This document shows, in pieces, positions 9,301 through 17,900 of a stretch of 38,699 nucleotides of DNA. Every line of letters starts with the position of its first letter. Position 1 is the stretch's first letter. Position numbers and translations under genes: made by a program. Origin of the DNA: an uncultured Prevotellaceae bacterium (GTDB lineage Bacteria > Bacteroidota > Bacteroidia > Bacteroidales > Bacteroidaceae); contig CADACW010000033.1 of assembly GCA_902786565.1 (NCBI GenBank), forward strand, positions 1 through 38,699. The letters run 5' to 3'. The notes under the pieces are model-generated. The model saw nothing but the letters and a program-made list of their open reading frames with translations. It was not told where the DNA came from and searched no databases.

Positions 9301-11851
9301 GGGGGCTTACCCACTCGGCGGGCAGGGCCAGCTCCGACGATGAGGCGACGATGGGGCCTTCGATGAGCTTGTCGACCTTGTCGATGAGGTAGTAGTTGAC
9401 ACTACGGTTATTCAAGTAGGTACATACCTGTAGCGTGGCATCATGAGCCGTGGCGGTTTTGCTGACGCCGAGGGCGTCGCCACTCTGGCCGATGCGGTAG
9501 AAGTCGGAGGTGCCTGTGGCTGCCATCAGCTCCATCTGGGCGTATGCGGTGCCGTCGCCGGCAGCGCTGCCGTCCATCAAGATGAAATACTTGTTGTCGG
9601 GAGCGTCGGCGAGAGACAGGGCATTGGTAGCGGTGTTGAACGCTAAGAAGTTCTTGGTTGCGGCATTCTCTATCTGCACGGCGTAGGGGTCGCCGCCCTT
9701 GAAGGTCCAGAGGCGCGAGGCATCGGCCTTATTGGCATCGGTCGACTCGTGGCTGAACGTGCCGCTACCGGTGCTGCCGTTGTCGTAGAGGTATTCGCCG
9801 TTCACCGTCATGTTGAACACACGGGCACCACGCAGATGCAGGAACTTGTCGGTGAGGTGGTCGGTGGTGTAGGTGACGTAGATGTCGGCGCTGATCAGCG
9901 GCGTCTCGGTAATCTGGTTCTCAGCGGTGAGGTGCTCCTGTGCGTAGTCGCCGCTGAAGCTGTAGAAGGTCAGCGCCTCACCAGCCAGATAGGGACTGCG
10001 GATGGGCTCGGGAATGTCGGTATAGGAAGCGAGGGCCGTGCCTACGGGCTGGTCGGTGAGGGTGTGGCTGATGGCCACGCGGCCATTGGTGTCCACGATG
10101 TGGAAGGTGAAGTCGGCAGCCACCGAGCTGAATGACAGCTGACAGCCCGCGCGGTCGGAGACGTAGAGGGGCGAGGCGGCCTTGTCGCTGCGCATGAAAT
10201 AGCAGTTGGCATTGTTCTGGCCGTTCCCACCGAAGTAATACAGATACTGGTAGTCGGTGGCGGTGGCATCGCTGACGACGGCCAGGTTGTAGTGGCTGTC
10301 ATCGTAGCGCAGCATCACCATCGAGGCACCGTCGTTCTTGTGGTAGCCAGTAATAGTACGGAACCAGCCCTGCGAGATGTTGGCGTTCTGCTTCACCAGC
10401 CATTCGCCGGGGTTCGAGGTCGCCTTGCGGTCGTTCATATCCTTATTGGCCATGCCGATGTCGTAGGGGTCGTTGCCCGTGAAGTGCCACAGGTATTTGC
10501 TTTCAGTGATAGAGGCATCGGAGGTGGTGCTTGCGATGTTACTATCCTCCGGCTTCAGGTTTTTATTCAGGTTGGAGTAGAAGTAGTTGGCCACATTGCT
10601 GTGGTTGTGCTTCATCTGATACCACTTCGAGCCGTCGAGCACAGGCAGGTCGCTGGGACGGTCGGAGGGGTCGTAGTAGTAGCCTACGTAGACCGTCTGA
10701 TTGTCTGTCGTGATGGTGGTGGCAGCAGCGGCAGCCGTAGCGCGGGCCTCAGCCGTAGCGGCGGCGCTATAGGCATTGGCGGCAGCCTGCGAAGAGAAGA
10801 GTTTGTAGTTAGCAGCGTCGGGGATGTAGGGCGACTGGATTTCAGTGGGCGTCGCCGTGAAGTTCTTGACGGTGCCGGTATACGACAAGGCAACAGCGTT
10901 GGCCTTGTTCACCACGTGGAAGGTGGCGGTCAGCGAGAGGGTGACGATGTTCGACACCTCGCCGTCGGCGGTCCTCACAGCAGCGGCCTTGACGGACTTC
11001 GTTCCTGCGGGAATGGTGAATGCTGCGCCATAGGTCGGACTACTGGCCGTAGGGTCGGTGCCGTCGGTGGTATAGTGGATGACGGTGCCTGGCTCAGAGC
11101 AGGCCATCTCCACTTGGTCAGAGCCGTTGTAGGTGATGGTGGGGCGGGTGACCTTCTCTTCAAGAAACCAAACAGAGCGGACGTCATTTTTTGCGTAAAG
11201 ACCTATCAAGCCGCCCACGTTTTTGTCTACAGCTCCAATTTTTGCTTTCTTGTCGCTGGTAGCTGCAGTGCCAGGATAATTGTTGCCGGCAGGGTTCAGC
11301 GACCGCCCGCCGGAATCATTCTTGGGGCAGATGGTCAGGGAGTTTCCACGGCCAGTGTCTAAGGTGAAGTAGAACAGCTCGTCACCGTTGGTGGCAAGGT
11401 CAGCCTGTAGGTGGAGTCTGATGCGCGAGCCATCTGTAGATTTAGAATCGTTGAGCGTCAGGTACTTGTTGGTTTCCACATGCTTGATGTGATAGTAGTC
11501 CACGCCGCCGATGGTCTTGGCGAACGACACCTGCCATTTCGTATCGCTCACCTGCCCGGTCTTGTCGGTAGTGAGGTAGGGCATGTCGCCGCTGTCCTGA
11601 TAGCCGTCGCCGTCGTAGTAGACGGTTGACGGGCACAGGTAGAAATTATTGGCGAGGTTTGTCGCGCTGTATCCACCATTATCATAGCTGGCAATATAGT
11701 AGAAGCCGGAGCGGTCTTCGCCCGCCTGGGCCCAAGCCACTGCGGTTCCGCCGACCATAACAAGGGTCAGGAGGACTGCCCTTGTGGTGGTTCTTCTGAG
11801 GATGCTGAATGTTTGAGAAATCTTGCTGTATGTCTTACTGGTCATATACAT
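380..11851 (-). CDS. Giant secreted beta-solenoid surface protein without a sorting domain (3823 aa)
   Basis: Last gene of the operon. The signal peptide has a long n-region and ends AWA41|Q42; M3 is an alternative start. Residues about 44-230 resemble a beta-trefoil (ricin-like) lectin fold. About 236-308 carry the chitobiase/hexosaminidase C-terminal-like motif IHYTTDGTDP. About 310-1000 hold diverged modules with recurring SPY and LW-F-G-DPY motifs. About 1557-1710 contain GLUG-like motifs (GGIVGR, NCYSYATVSGG). From about 2250 to the end there are about 29 turns of (V/I/F)(Y/F)GGG alternating with short Thr/Val strands, which suggests a parallel beta-helix. It ends abruptly in a repeat followed by IGKKKE, with no type IX sorting domain, unlike its upstream neighbour. 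A role as an adhesin, perhaps glycan-binding, is inference. Codon use looks more AT-rich at about 3960-6820 than on either side. Confidence 0.85.
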   Translation of the reverse strand: MYMTSKTYSKISQTFSILRRTTTRAVLLTLVMVGGTAVAWAQAGEDRSGFYYIASYDNGGYSATNLANNFYLCPSTVYYDGDGYQDSGDMPYLTTDKTGQVSDTKWQVSFAKTIGGVDYYHIKHVETNKYLTLNDSKSTDGSRIRLHLQADLATNGDELFYFTLDTGRGNSLTICPKNDSGGRSLNPAGNNYPGTAATSDKKAKIGAVDKNVGGLIGLYAKNDVRSVWFLEEKVTRPTITYNGSDQVEMACSEPGTVIHYTTDGTDPTASSPTYGAAFTIPAGTKSVKAAAVRTADGEVSNIVTLSLTATFHVVNKANAVALSYTGTVKNFTATPTEIQSPYIPDAANYKLFSSQAAANAYSAAATAEARATAAAAATTITTDNQTVYVGYYYDPSDRPSDLPVLDGSKWYQMKHNHSNVANYFYSNLNKNLKPEDSNIASTTSDASITESKYLWHFTGNDPYDIGMANKDMNDRKATSNPGEWLVKQNANISQGWFRTITGYHKNDGASMVMLRYDDSHYNLAVVSDATATDYQYLYYFGGNGQNNANCYFMRSDKAASPLYVSDRAGCQLSFSSVAADFTFHIVDTNGRVAISHTLTDQPVGTALASYTDIPEPIRSPYLAGEALTFYSFSGDYAQEHLTAENQITETPLISADIYVTYTTDHLTDKFLHLRGARVFNMTVNGEYLYDNGSTGSGTFSHESTDANKADASRLWTFKGGDPYAVQIENAATKNFLAFNTATNALSLADAPDNKYFILMDGSAAGDGTAYAQMELMAATGTSDFYRIGQSGDALGVSKTATAHDATLQVCTYLNNRSVNYYLIDKVDKLIEGPIVASSSELALPAEWVSPLVSAYHYYQAATESAGTYTVAATDEITSLVDVGVAGNVYVTYDVNTNLLDLDGRNSLGIEGKDNIAYRLRYLNGESFYQENGEDDVMDGSDTRPAEQRQAVYPYSNGDAALYVYGPERWELQLASVASTRTRWLWYIEPTNNPLTKDDLDPYHVKISSYQTQTSYKIDASTTRNFHSYLRTYQPDGYDKIVTGVTNDNPLTTGDSDSESEPANSTLATEYMILGQSLNQCRLRTLHPVALDLNGDGDTADEGEGNERRTVDSFEMYWKNNPTLQGNPSHMPMPIPGVLSAENKVTAVGRDVTLNAAQKAEVEAKGWHIYEEWANSAPWVNNDDAVAEHIDPETGETVAAKAATTGKKYRKEEHAFQTVNMGEELTFEATSLTPQLILIDQHGWEIMRMPLTAAKAEQRKKYNSPMVQEYQWYATASKVPGYHKYIVSGEPQYRKTSLDFTPEGTSISDFYVTYTVLPTFANSYRGAATENATSASAFLLVQDGKYATTNGTTISTTSDTPDMDNLDEKMLWQLLPNFNIDREMGYRYAGETGAQDDALSKEDTDQENYDNERNGFDPYNLQIRSQAYPLRYLTANTSGSALTNGVWTGSTSTLSLQNIGTKQTAAGHDHTTLNITNATFMVVSDGDGSMRLMPRFDHDKVMQEFATFQTPLASDDADAAKQNLGFTTTTKEIHSTYDILDMGGTYKLAPDFTIYGSVGTSAKPFTGTIDGQLNTISGATHALIGYARGATIKNVILDNVSISSGSDDGNVGAICNEATGATRIYNCGVLATEGSTINGTLNVGSIVGLLDGTSRVINCYSYATVSGGSMMGGIVGRNNQISKMNDIKTIVVNCMFYGEISGASAGSAFPVYGGNLIDNSGTNAINNYNYFRSEAEFDNVYNNINNYNRSWPAEEKYLTRFEYYRSILNSNRRLCTWWVNGVNGTAPSDADVESVGIAKWVLDPSIAPYPILKKWGKYPSVINPTPVNSLGTLRVTVNPGSHNSTASSKEVTLTITDMDEANHDYGYYKVQLPYYNELFGDPTSNVHATHYGNNYTDMVVTGWEITTVIGGTEISDKKGTDTDGIEYDHTFTPNWESGYNFADRYCTDKDKYSVSGRVFAQGGYYYVPEGVTEITITAHWGTAVYVRNADNSVDRINVATAAIGSGSEFTPAGKLPDTFQDQTVFTSIQDAIKSDSFSNLAAGKTVYDQAVVLVGNIQVRNGSNVVNYSGTNARPYTLMSADFDLDNEPDFCLQLQFRDDLLRPRIQPVRFDFLSVPELGLAIRPDNKAWAIGIMVPAGHFEITETACMHTTQFEYDANISKVEAPVILNGGHFEQIVVRYGSTNNNGVADRTSYFIMGGHFWMKRFTPGAHTNTGSTPKIRHCAVNVIGGEFPEFYLSGIYRTIVANVDNPHCYINGGRFGTIAGAGMEQISGDITFKIDHAIIDEFYGGGINASLPVLGKIDVTIDHSRVGKYCGGPKVGILGTTSEYKTVTTHATGSTFGEFYGGGNGGTSYYREQKKDGDAPFPTQSASGWNGYGYSGFNPLNTISSVSKASDDNAKTNKGYHAEYEFEVFNNSNGTTDQAVVRAYYQWAQFGTTATGKVTNFLKDCTVNGNFYGGGNLGNVNGDVETTLTGDTHITGSAFAAGYSASIPQFRIHDKENATNSYFPARDFAGVITNNTLDYKKDASGNEIYYTWSNELPPGTTSSNAKNNPTFQKDGKWYCYTWESLEGLGAVSGDATITINGNCQIDGNVYGGGDESAVNSDANVTITANAKVLGNVYGGGNIGSVGTFTKADATYHTEHPEVPVGKPITRTAGGKTTVTISGSAEIGRDGMSMLAAGGPDDYGHVFGAGRGTNDPYYNDPIYKSLPITNAGKQAAIAADAELDDKLAELETLAYVNETEVTISEQAFVKGSVYGGSENGHVLGNTSVKISGGQIGCGKNTTERFPEEKFAIDYELEGDEDMECASWDYTYPYRPHDIFANVEGYDSRGGYTTATDGHTFFGNVFGGGSGYYPYAPGKWLRTAGRVEGNTKVEVTGGHILTSIYGGNEMTDVGNGLSIEDGKGKCEIIMSGGTLGVPRSVSQIQAHPVTCYVFGAGKGDQRTFFNDWTNVNNTEVTIKGTARIYGSVFGGGEDGHVLGDAKVTIDKVETTTGEGDDAVTTTDAPYIGTWGTSYVDGNIFGGGRGFGGDALTAGGVCGNVQIDIKAGTMLGSIYGGGRLGSVGTYLVPSTLSDGTTPNPKYGLEIPDGKKQIVGGADNYVPADAEGVTHGHITISISGGTIGNDHEYTYYAPGATIDKVAHNIPLTEFDYRNHVLYTKGGNVFAGCMGRLDGLDGNLLPHWKDLAKAKTTTLTITGGQIKSNVYGGGELGTLSGGATISITGGSVGTKVGTGTKAYYYGSVYGGGKGSTDPRDADNIHMAGQVGGDVEVSLNEGLAGKDKGGIVHQIFGCNDMNGSPKGSVDVHVYATQNEDATQIANTDAVEASGETPAVEAVENAKRLTHYDVEAVYGGGNLAAYMPTADNAKAKVTIDGCKFTSIRQVYGGGNAASVPATAVEINGTFEIDEAFGGGNGKDKLPDGSVNPGANVGYKDYSANETSTDASKGAATKELRVANYSYGTGEANMNIHGGKVHRVYGGSNTKGNVRISAVTMLEDESGCSFDVDEAYGGGKSAPMDAEAKLMMACIPGLKAAYGGAMDAEIEGNVELTITNGSYDRVFGGNNVDGFIHGTIKVNIEETGCKPVIIGQLYGGGNQAPYTAPWIDDSDHSQGRQDGPTLNVRSFTSIGEVYGGGYGQPAKVTGDTHVNINVCEGRWKEGFTYADGSTTASKTGDKTLSFNEYKRTYNAKTGKWDFVLDEDNERITETKNVSVYLPPHKSGSIGGINKVFGGGNAAEVDGSTFVYIGTEIGNTVVFKTPLTKSVQTSGQQTQTTTDDVYEDQETTDEERTHDVKGVDIRGNVFGGGNDAKVTGDTNVVIGKKKE

Positions 11852-11911
11852 TTATATATTTTATAGATTCTTTCTTACGGGCTCAGCGGTAAAACTGGCG
11901 GGCACTGGTTG

Positions 11912-14900
11912 CTATTTGACAGAGAGTTTCTTGGTGAAGCGGCCGTCGGCGGTGCGGACAAGATAGATGCCCGCCACTGGGATGGGCGTATTGACGCTCT
12001 CGCCAGGCTGCAGGGTGAAGATGGCGACAGTGGCGCCACCAGCGTTCACGATATGGACGGTGGTCTGCTGCTGCAGCGAGGAAGACACGACGATGGTGTG
12101 GCGGCGTGCACCAATGGTGATTGTGCCCGGGGTGTCGCTGTCGTGAGACTCATGGGGCATATAGGCCTCATCAGTCACATTAGCGAAGACGATGCTTCGG
12201 GTGGCTGACTGGCGCGACGGGCTGGCACTCTTGACGAAATAGGGGTGGAAGGCACCTACACTGACGGCATCGCCCGTAGTGGGTATGCTCTCGTAGCTGT
12301 CACCGTCAGAGTTGAGCGTGTAGGTGTTAACAGTGCCGGGGGCGAATGTCTCGTTGAGGTAGTTCGTGCGGAAGGTATAACCGTCCTCAGGTTCGCCTTT
12401 CTCAAGGTCGCTGACGCCGATGGCAGTGCCTGTAGCCGATGCAAAGGTGATGACCTGCTGGTCAAGTTTGCCGGGTATGGTGGCGAGGGCGGTGGTAGGC
12501 GTGAAGTTACCGCTGAGGTCGAACTCGTAGTAGCGGACGCCAGGGAAGCCGATGATGTAAGGCGTGGCGGCGGCCATACGCGGATAGTCGGGATACTCGC
12601 GGCCCTGCTTGTAGTAGGTGCGGTTCACGTCATTCTCCTGATAGTCGTCTCCGTTCTGGTCGTCGAAGTCGTTGTGCGAGTAGTAATAGTCCCAGAGGAA
12701 GGTGTTGGAGTAATCCTTCTGGCCATCGCCGCTGTTGGCGTCGGGGTATTTGAGCGTGGCCTCGAACACCTTGCTGTCGGTAGCCGACACCGCTCCGCCC
12801 TTATACTCACGCAGCCAATATTCGTGGCCTACTCTGCCCATGTCGGCGGCAGAACCGCCAACCACACTGTAGAAGTGGGTGAGCTCTCCCTTTTGCTGGG
12901 TGGTGACCACCTCGGTCTTAAAGGGCAGGCTGATGCCCTCCCAGCCCTTGGTTGTCCTCTGAGCGGGAGAACCGTTCAGCACCGTTTCTACGTAGTTGGT
13001 GGGCTTGCGCTGGTACCACATACGGTGGCCATCGGCAAAGTGGTAGGCAATGGGGGCGTTGAAGTCGTGCTTGTCCACGAGCATGTGGTCGCGCTGGGCC
13101 ACGTAGCTGCCGCTGCCGGTGAGCTGTACCCAGTGGCCGTGGACGGTGCTGGAATAACTGTCCCAGACACCGACGGTGTGGTACTTGTCGTTGGTCTCGG
13201 CGTAGGCGTTGTCGTGCAGGTAGTTGCTCACCACGCCGTCGGTCAGTGTGGCGGCATCTGTGGCAGTACCGGTGTAGACGAGCAGGTTCTGCGTCAGGTC
13301 AACATTCTGGAAACTACTGAGGCCGTCGTCGTCGAGCAGGGGCGGGAAGAAGAGTGCTTGGGGCTCATTGGGCCCATTGGGCTCATTGGGCTCATTGGCC
13401 TCATAGGCCCCATTGGCCAAATCCTCCCCATTGGCTTTATGGGTGGCCCAGCCCTTGACGAAGCTGCCAGTGCTGTAGTCGTTGTGGCCGGTGAAGTCGA
13501 TGGCAGTCATACCCTTATAGGCAGTTACGGTGGGGTCACCGCTCTTGGTCTGGGCAAAGACGGCGGCGGGGTTGAAGTGGGCCACATCCATGTCGCTGCT
13601 GCGGAAATAGGCCGGAGCACGGTAGACACGGTTGCTGAGGTCGGCGGTGGAAAGACGGTCGCTACTGCGGTTGATGGCCGCCGGGGTGTCCTGATGTGGA
13701 CGGGCTGCGATGTGGCCGTAAGTGAGCGTCTGACCGAAGAAGAGGTAGTCGTCGGGCCAGATGGGGGTATAGTAGTGGCTGACCGTGGTATGCCCGCTGC
13801 CGTCGGTGGTGCTCAAGGAGCGCAAGCGGATATTGTTGGTCTCGGGTATCGTGCCGCCAGCATAGACGAAGTCGCCGTCGTAGAAGCGGTGCTCCACGTA
13901 GCCAAGGTAGGGCTGCTCGGTGGTGCCCACGGGCTGGTAGTGGTGGTAGGCGTCATCAGGATACTTGGCAGTGACCATCTCCGCAGGCAGGGTGCCGTCG
14001 GCGGCCGAGGGGAGGTAGCGGTAGTCGATGTAGCCTGACGGAGAACCGCCGGGAGTGGTGGCGTCGTAGAAGCGCTTCTTCAGGTAGAAGCCGTTCAGGT
14101 TGTAGGCGACGGTACCATTGTAGAAGGCCTTGTCAGGCATCTGGGTAGCGTTGCCGCGGTCGTTCGGCGTCGTGCTGTAGGCGTTGCTTTCGGGGTAGTA
14201 GCAGTTGACGAGCTGCGTGCCGCTGCTGGCCGTCGGGTTGCCGAAGACGGCTTTTGTGCCAGCGGGGAAACCGCTGGTCGCACTGCTCTTTATCCAGCAG
14301 TTCTCCACATAGCCGTCGCCCTCGTCGGCAATACCGGCAGTGGTGAACGAGCCGGTGACGCCGAGGTTATAGACCTCGCCACAGAGGTGGCCGAAGAGCG
14401 AGTGGTCGAGGCCGCTGATGGTGTGGCCGTCGCCGTGGAGGATACCGTCGAAGCACTGACCCGTGTCGCCCGTGGTGTTATCATTACCGATGGGCGTCCA
14501 GTCAGAACTGTAAGCCTTCGGGCTGACATCGCTACGCAGGATGAACTCCAGGTTGCGGCCTGCGCGGACGTGGCTGTCAAGCAGGGCGTGGCCCTTGAAG
14601 GGGCTGTCAACGGTGCCTTCAGGCTTGATGGTGGTGATGAGGCCGTCGCCATCGGTGTTGACGGCTGAGCCGTCGAGCAGACTAAGGTCGAAGAAGTCCT
14701 TCAGCAGGTCGAGCTCGCTCTTCGCAGGGTCGCTCTCGCAGGCGCGGTCGTCGATGTATACCTTCGAGGGTCGCAGCACGTCGGGATGGTCTACGTAGAG
14801 GTGGTGCTCCTTGTCATGCATGACCTCGTCGAGGTCGTGGTAGTTGGCCACGGAGAGGGGCACGTAATTCTTTGAATAGGTCTTGCCGAGGTAGGTCTTC

Positions 14901-17900
14901 GAGTAGAAGGCGAGGTATTGCTTCTGGTGCTGATACCAGTAGACTGGCGTCACGTTGTTGACGAAGGGTGTGCCGTTGCGGTGGTGGAGGGCGTCGTTCT
15001 CGTTCTGGAACAGCTCCCAGCCGTTGCTGAACACCTCGTAGAGTCCGGGCTTCACCTCGGGGGCCTTCAGGCCCACGGCATCGCCAGGCAGCACAGTGCC
15101 GGGCGGGCTGATGAGGCCGACGGAGGGTGCCCCGCTCTCCAAGACGAGGTGGATGTTGACCACGTGGAGCTCATTGTTGAGCTTGATGTCGCCATCGTCG
15201 TCCTCATCGTAGTAGGTGTACTGGTAGACCACGGTGTAGACGCGCTCCTTCATCACGTCCTTGGCCTCGCTCTTGCTGGAGACGTAGAGTGTGGTGGTCT
15301 CCGTGGGCTCCTTACCCTGGATGACGAAGTACTGCTGGTCGTTGGGCAGGGCGCTGTAGGCCGACTCCGTGATTTTGTCGCCCTTTTGGCTGCCGCCGTT
15401 GTAATTCTCGAAACAGTAGAACCAGGTGCCGCTGGAGGCAAAGTGTACCGTCTCCACCTTGCTGTGTGCTGCAAGCGATTCGTCCACAACCTGACCCTTG
15501 CCGTAGGGCACACCGTTATAGACGAAGTTGTCGGTGGCTATGTAGACATCCTCTCCGCCGTCTTTCACCGATACACGGGTGTAGTGTACCTTGTCGTTGG
15601 GTACGGCAGCCTCGAATATGTCATTGGTGATGGCATCGCCGTCATTGAGCGTCTTGGCATCGTATGCCTTGCCGCCCTCTGTCGTGCCAGCAAGGTATGA
15701 GTAGGAGGTCTTGTCAGCTGTGGCCTTGAATACGGCCTGATATTCTACGCCCACCTGGTCGGAGTAGGGCGAATGGTAGGAGTCTTCTGTATTCGGCTTT
15801 GTGGGCTTGATGCTGGCCTGGTCTACCACGATGTCGGTTGCGTTCACCGTCACCTCCAGCATGTCGTCATCCGCCAGCAGGTCGAAGGCATCGTAGTTGA
15901 ACGTGAAGGCGCCATCAGTGAAGTCGCTTCCAGACAATGAGCACAAGGTCTGCAGGACGCTGTAGTTGTGGCCAGACTCGTAGGTCTTACCGCCGAAGTT
16001 ACCCGCCGTGCTGCAGACGTAGGCAGAACTGAGGGCACCGTCAATCTCAGCGGTACGTGCCGGGAAGGAGGTCTTCAGCGCTGCTATCTCCGTCGTGCCC
16101 TTCACATCGCCATAGGTGAGGTAGGCGTTGTCACTCAGCTTGAGGGTCTGGGTGCAGACGTAGGCCGGGTCGAAGGCATCCTGAGCGGTGCCGATAGCGT
16201 CGTATTCCGTCTTGGGAATGGCTGTGCCTGCATTGGCCGTCTTGCTGGTGCCGCCGTAGGTATAGGTCACTGCCGTCTTGGCAATATAGGCCTGTTCCAC
16301 AACAGCTGCCCCCGTACCAGTGGTTTCGTTGGCATCTACCTGTACCTCGGTGAGGATGTCGCCCTCCACGATTTTGCGCTGGCCGTAGGTGCCTTGAGTT
16401 CCGGGGGTATAGGTGGGACCTTCGACATAATTGTCCTGTGCCGACGACGACAGCGCGTCGTATGCTTCCTGAGGCAGCTTGTCGGTATTGTCGGTTTCTT
16501 TGGTATAGTAGTTGTCCCAGACCTTCGGGGTGTCCATGTCGAAGGTGAGGGCATAGCCCGTTTTGTGGCCGATGTTGTTCGACGGGCGGAACACATCCTT
16601 TACCTGGCTTACTTCATCACCCTCGGCATTGACGATGGTGTGGCTGGCAGCCTTGAAGGTGTCCAGGTCGGCTTCGCTCAGCACATACTTGCCGGCGGCG
16701 TACTCGGTGCCGTCGATGATGCAGTCCTCGGTGTTGACATAGGTCTTGGGGACGAAGTACTGGCGGTCCTTGTACGACATCTGGTGCCAGTCCCACCAGG
16801 TGATGACGTCGTTCAGTCCGTAGCTCTCATACTCGTTGTTCACCCACACCTTGTCCACCAGTTTGCCGTCGGCGTCGGTGACGCTGCCAATCTTCACCTT
16901 CTTGCTGTCGTCGGCAGGGTCAGGCGCGTAGTAGGCGTAGAGGTTGGGCTTCACGTTGAGCAGCTGCAAGCGTCCGTGCGAGGCAGCTGTAATGGTGAGC
17001 GGCAGGTGTACGGCCTTGGAGTAGGCGTTGGCCGCTCCGGTGTAGGCCGACACCTCCTGGTCGTAGATGTAAACTGCACCTTTTATGTACCAGTAGTGGG
17101 CCTCCGAGTGGTTGGCGGCGCTGAGCAGGTAGGCGTTGTTCGTGGGGTAGCAGTCGTCGACGATGGTCTTCGAGGGGTGTATGAAGTTGCCGGAGGTCTC
17201 CCACTCCCTTTCGGTGAATTCTGTTTCGCCCTCGAAAACCTCACTCGTACCAGAAGGCAGCAGGTTACTGTTTTCGTAATAGAAACGCCTGTAGGTGCGG
17301 GCCTGACTGCTCTTGGTCATGTTATACTCCGAGAGCAGCACGTTCTTCTTGTTGGGGAAGTACTTGGGCACGCGGTGCTCGTTCTTGGCATAGACGAAGC
17401 CGCCGCCCTCGAGGTCTTTCTTCACGTTGATGAGGTCGAGCTCGACCACGCCGGTGATGTAGCCGTAGTCCTTCTTGGCCTCAGTGCTCTTCTCGGTGGT
17501 CAGCTCGAGGAACACGCCCGAGGCCAGTGCCACCTGATTGGCACTGACGCCCCTGTTGCGGTCGCTCTTGGGAGCGCCAGAGTCGTATTTGCTCTTCTTG
17601 TAGGCATAGTAGCTCTGTGTGTCGCTTAACTCTTTTTCACCATCCTTATACTTGCGTAAGTCGTTGAACTTCACGTCGCTGGTGAGGTTGCCCAAGTGGT
17701 TCACCACGCTGTAGATGCCGAAGTAGTTGCCGTGGGTGGCCTGGTCGCCGGTGTCGCCGGCGGTGGAGTTCTGCTGGTTGAGCGACAACTCTCCCACGCG
17801 GTTGATGGTGTAGGGAATGTCCTCGCCCACGTCGGCCACACGGTCCTTGGCCCCCTGGAGCACCATGCGCGAGCCGAAGACGCCGCAGAAGTCGGCACGC

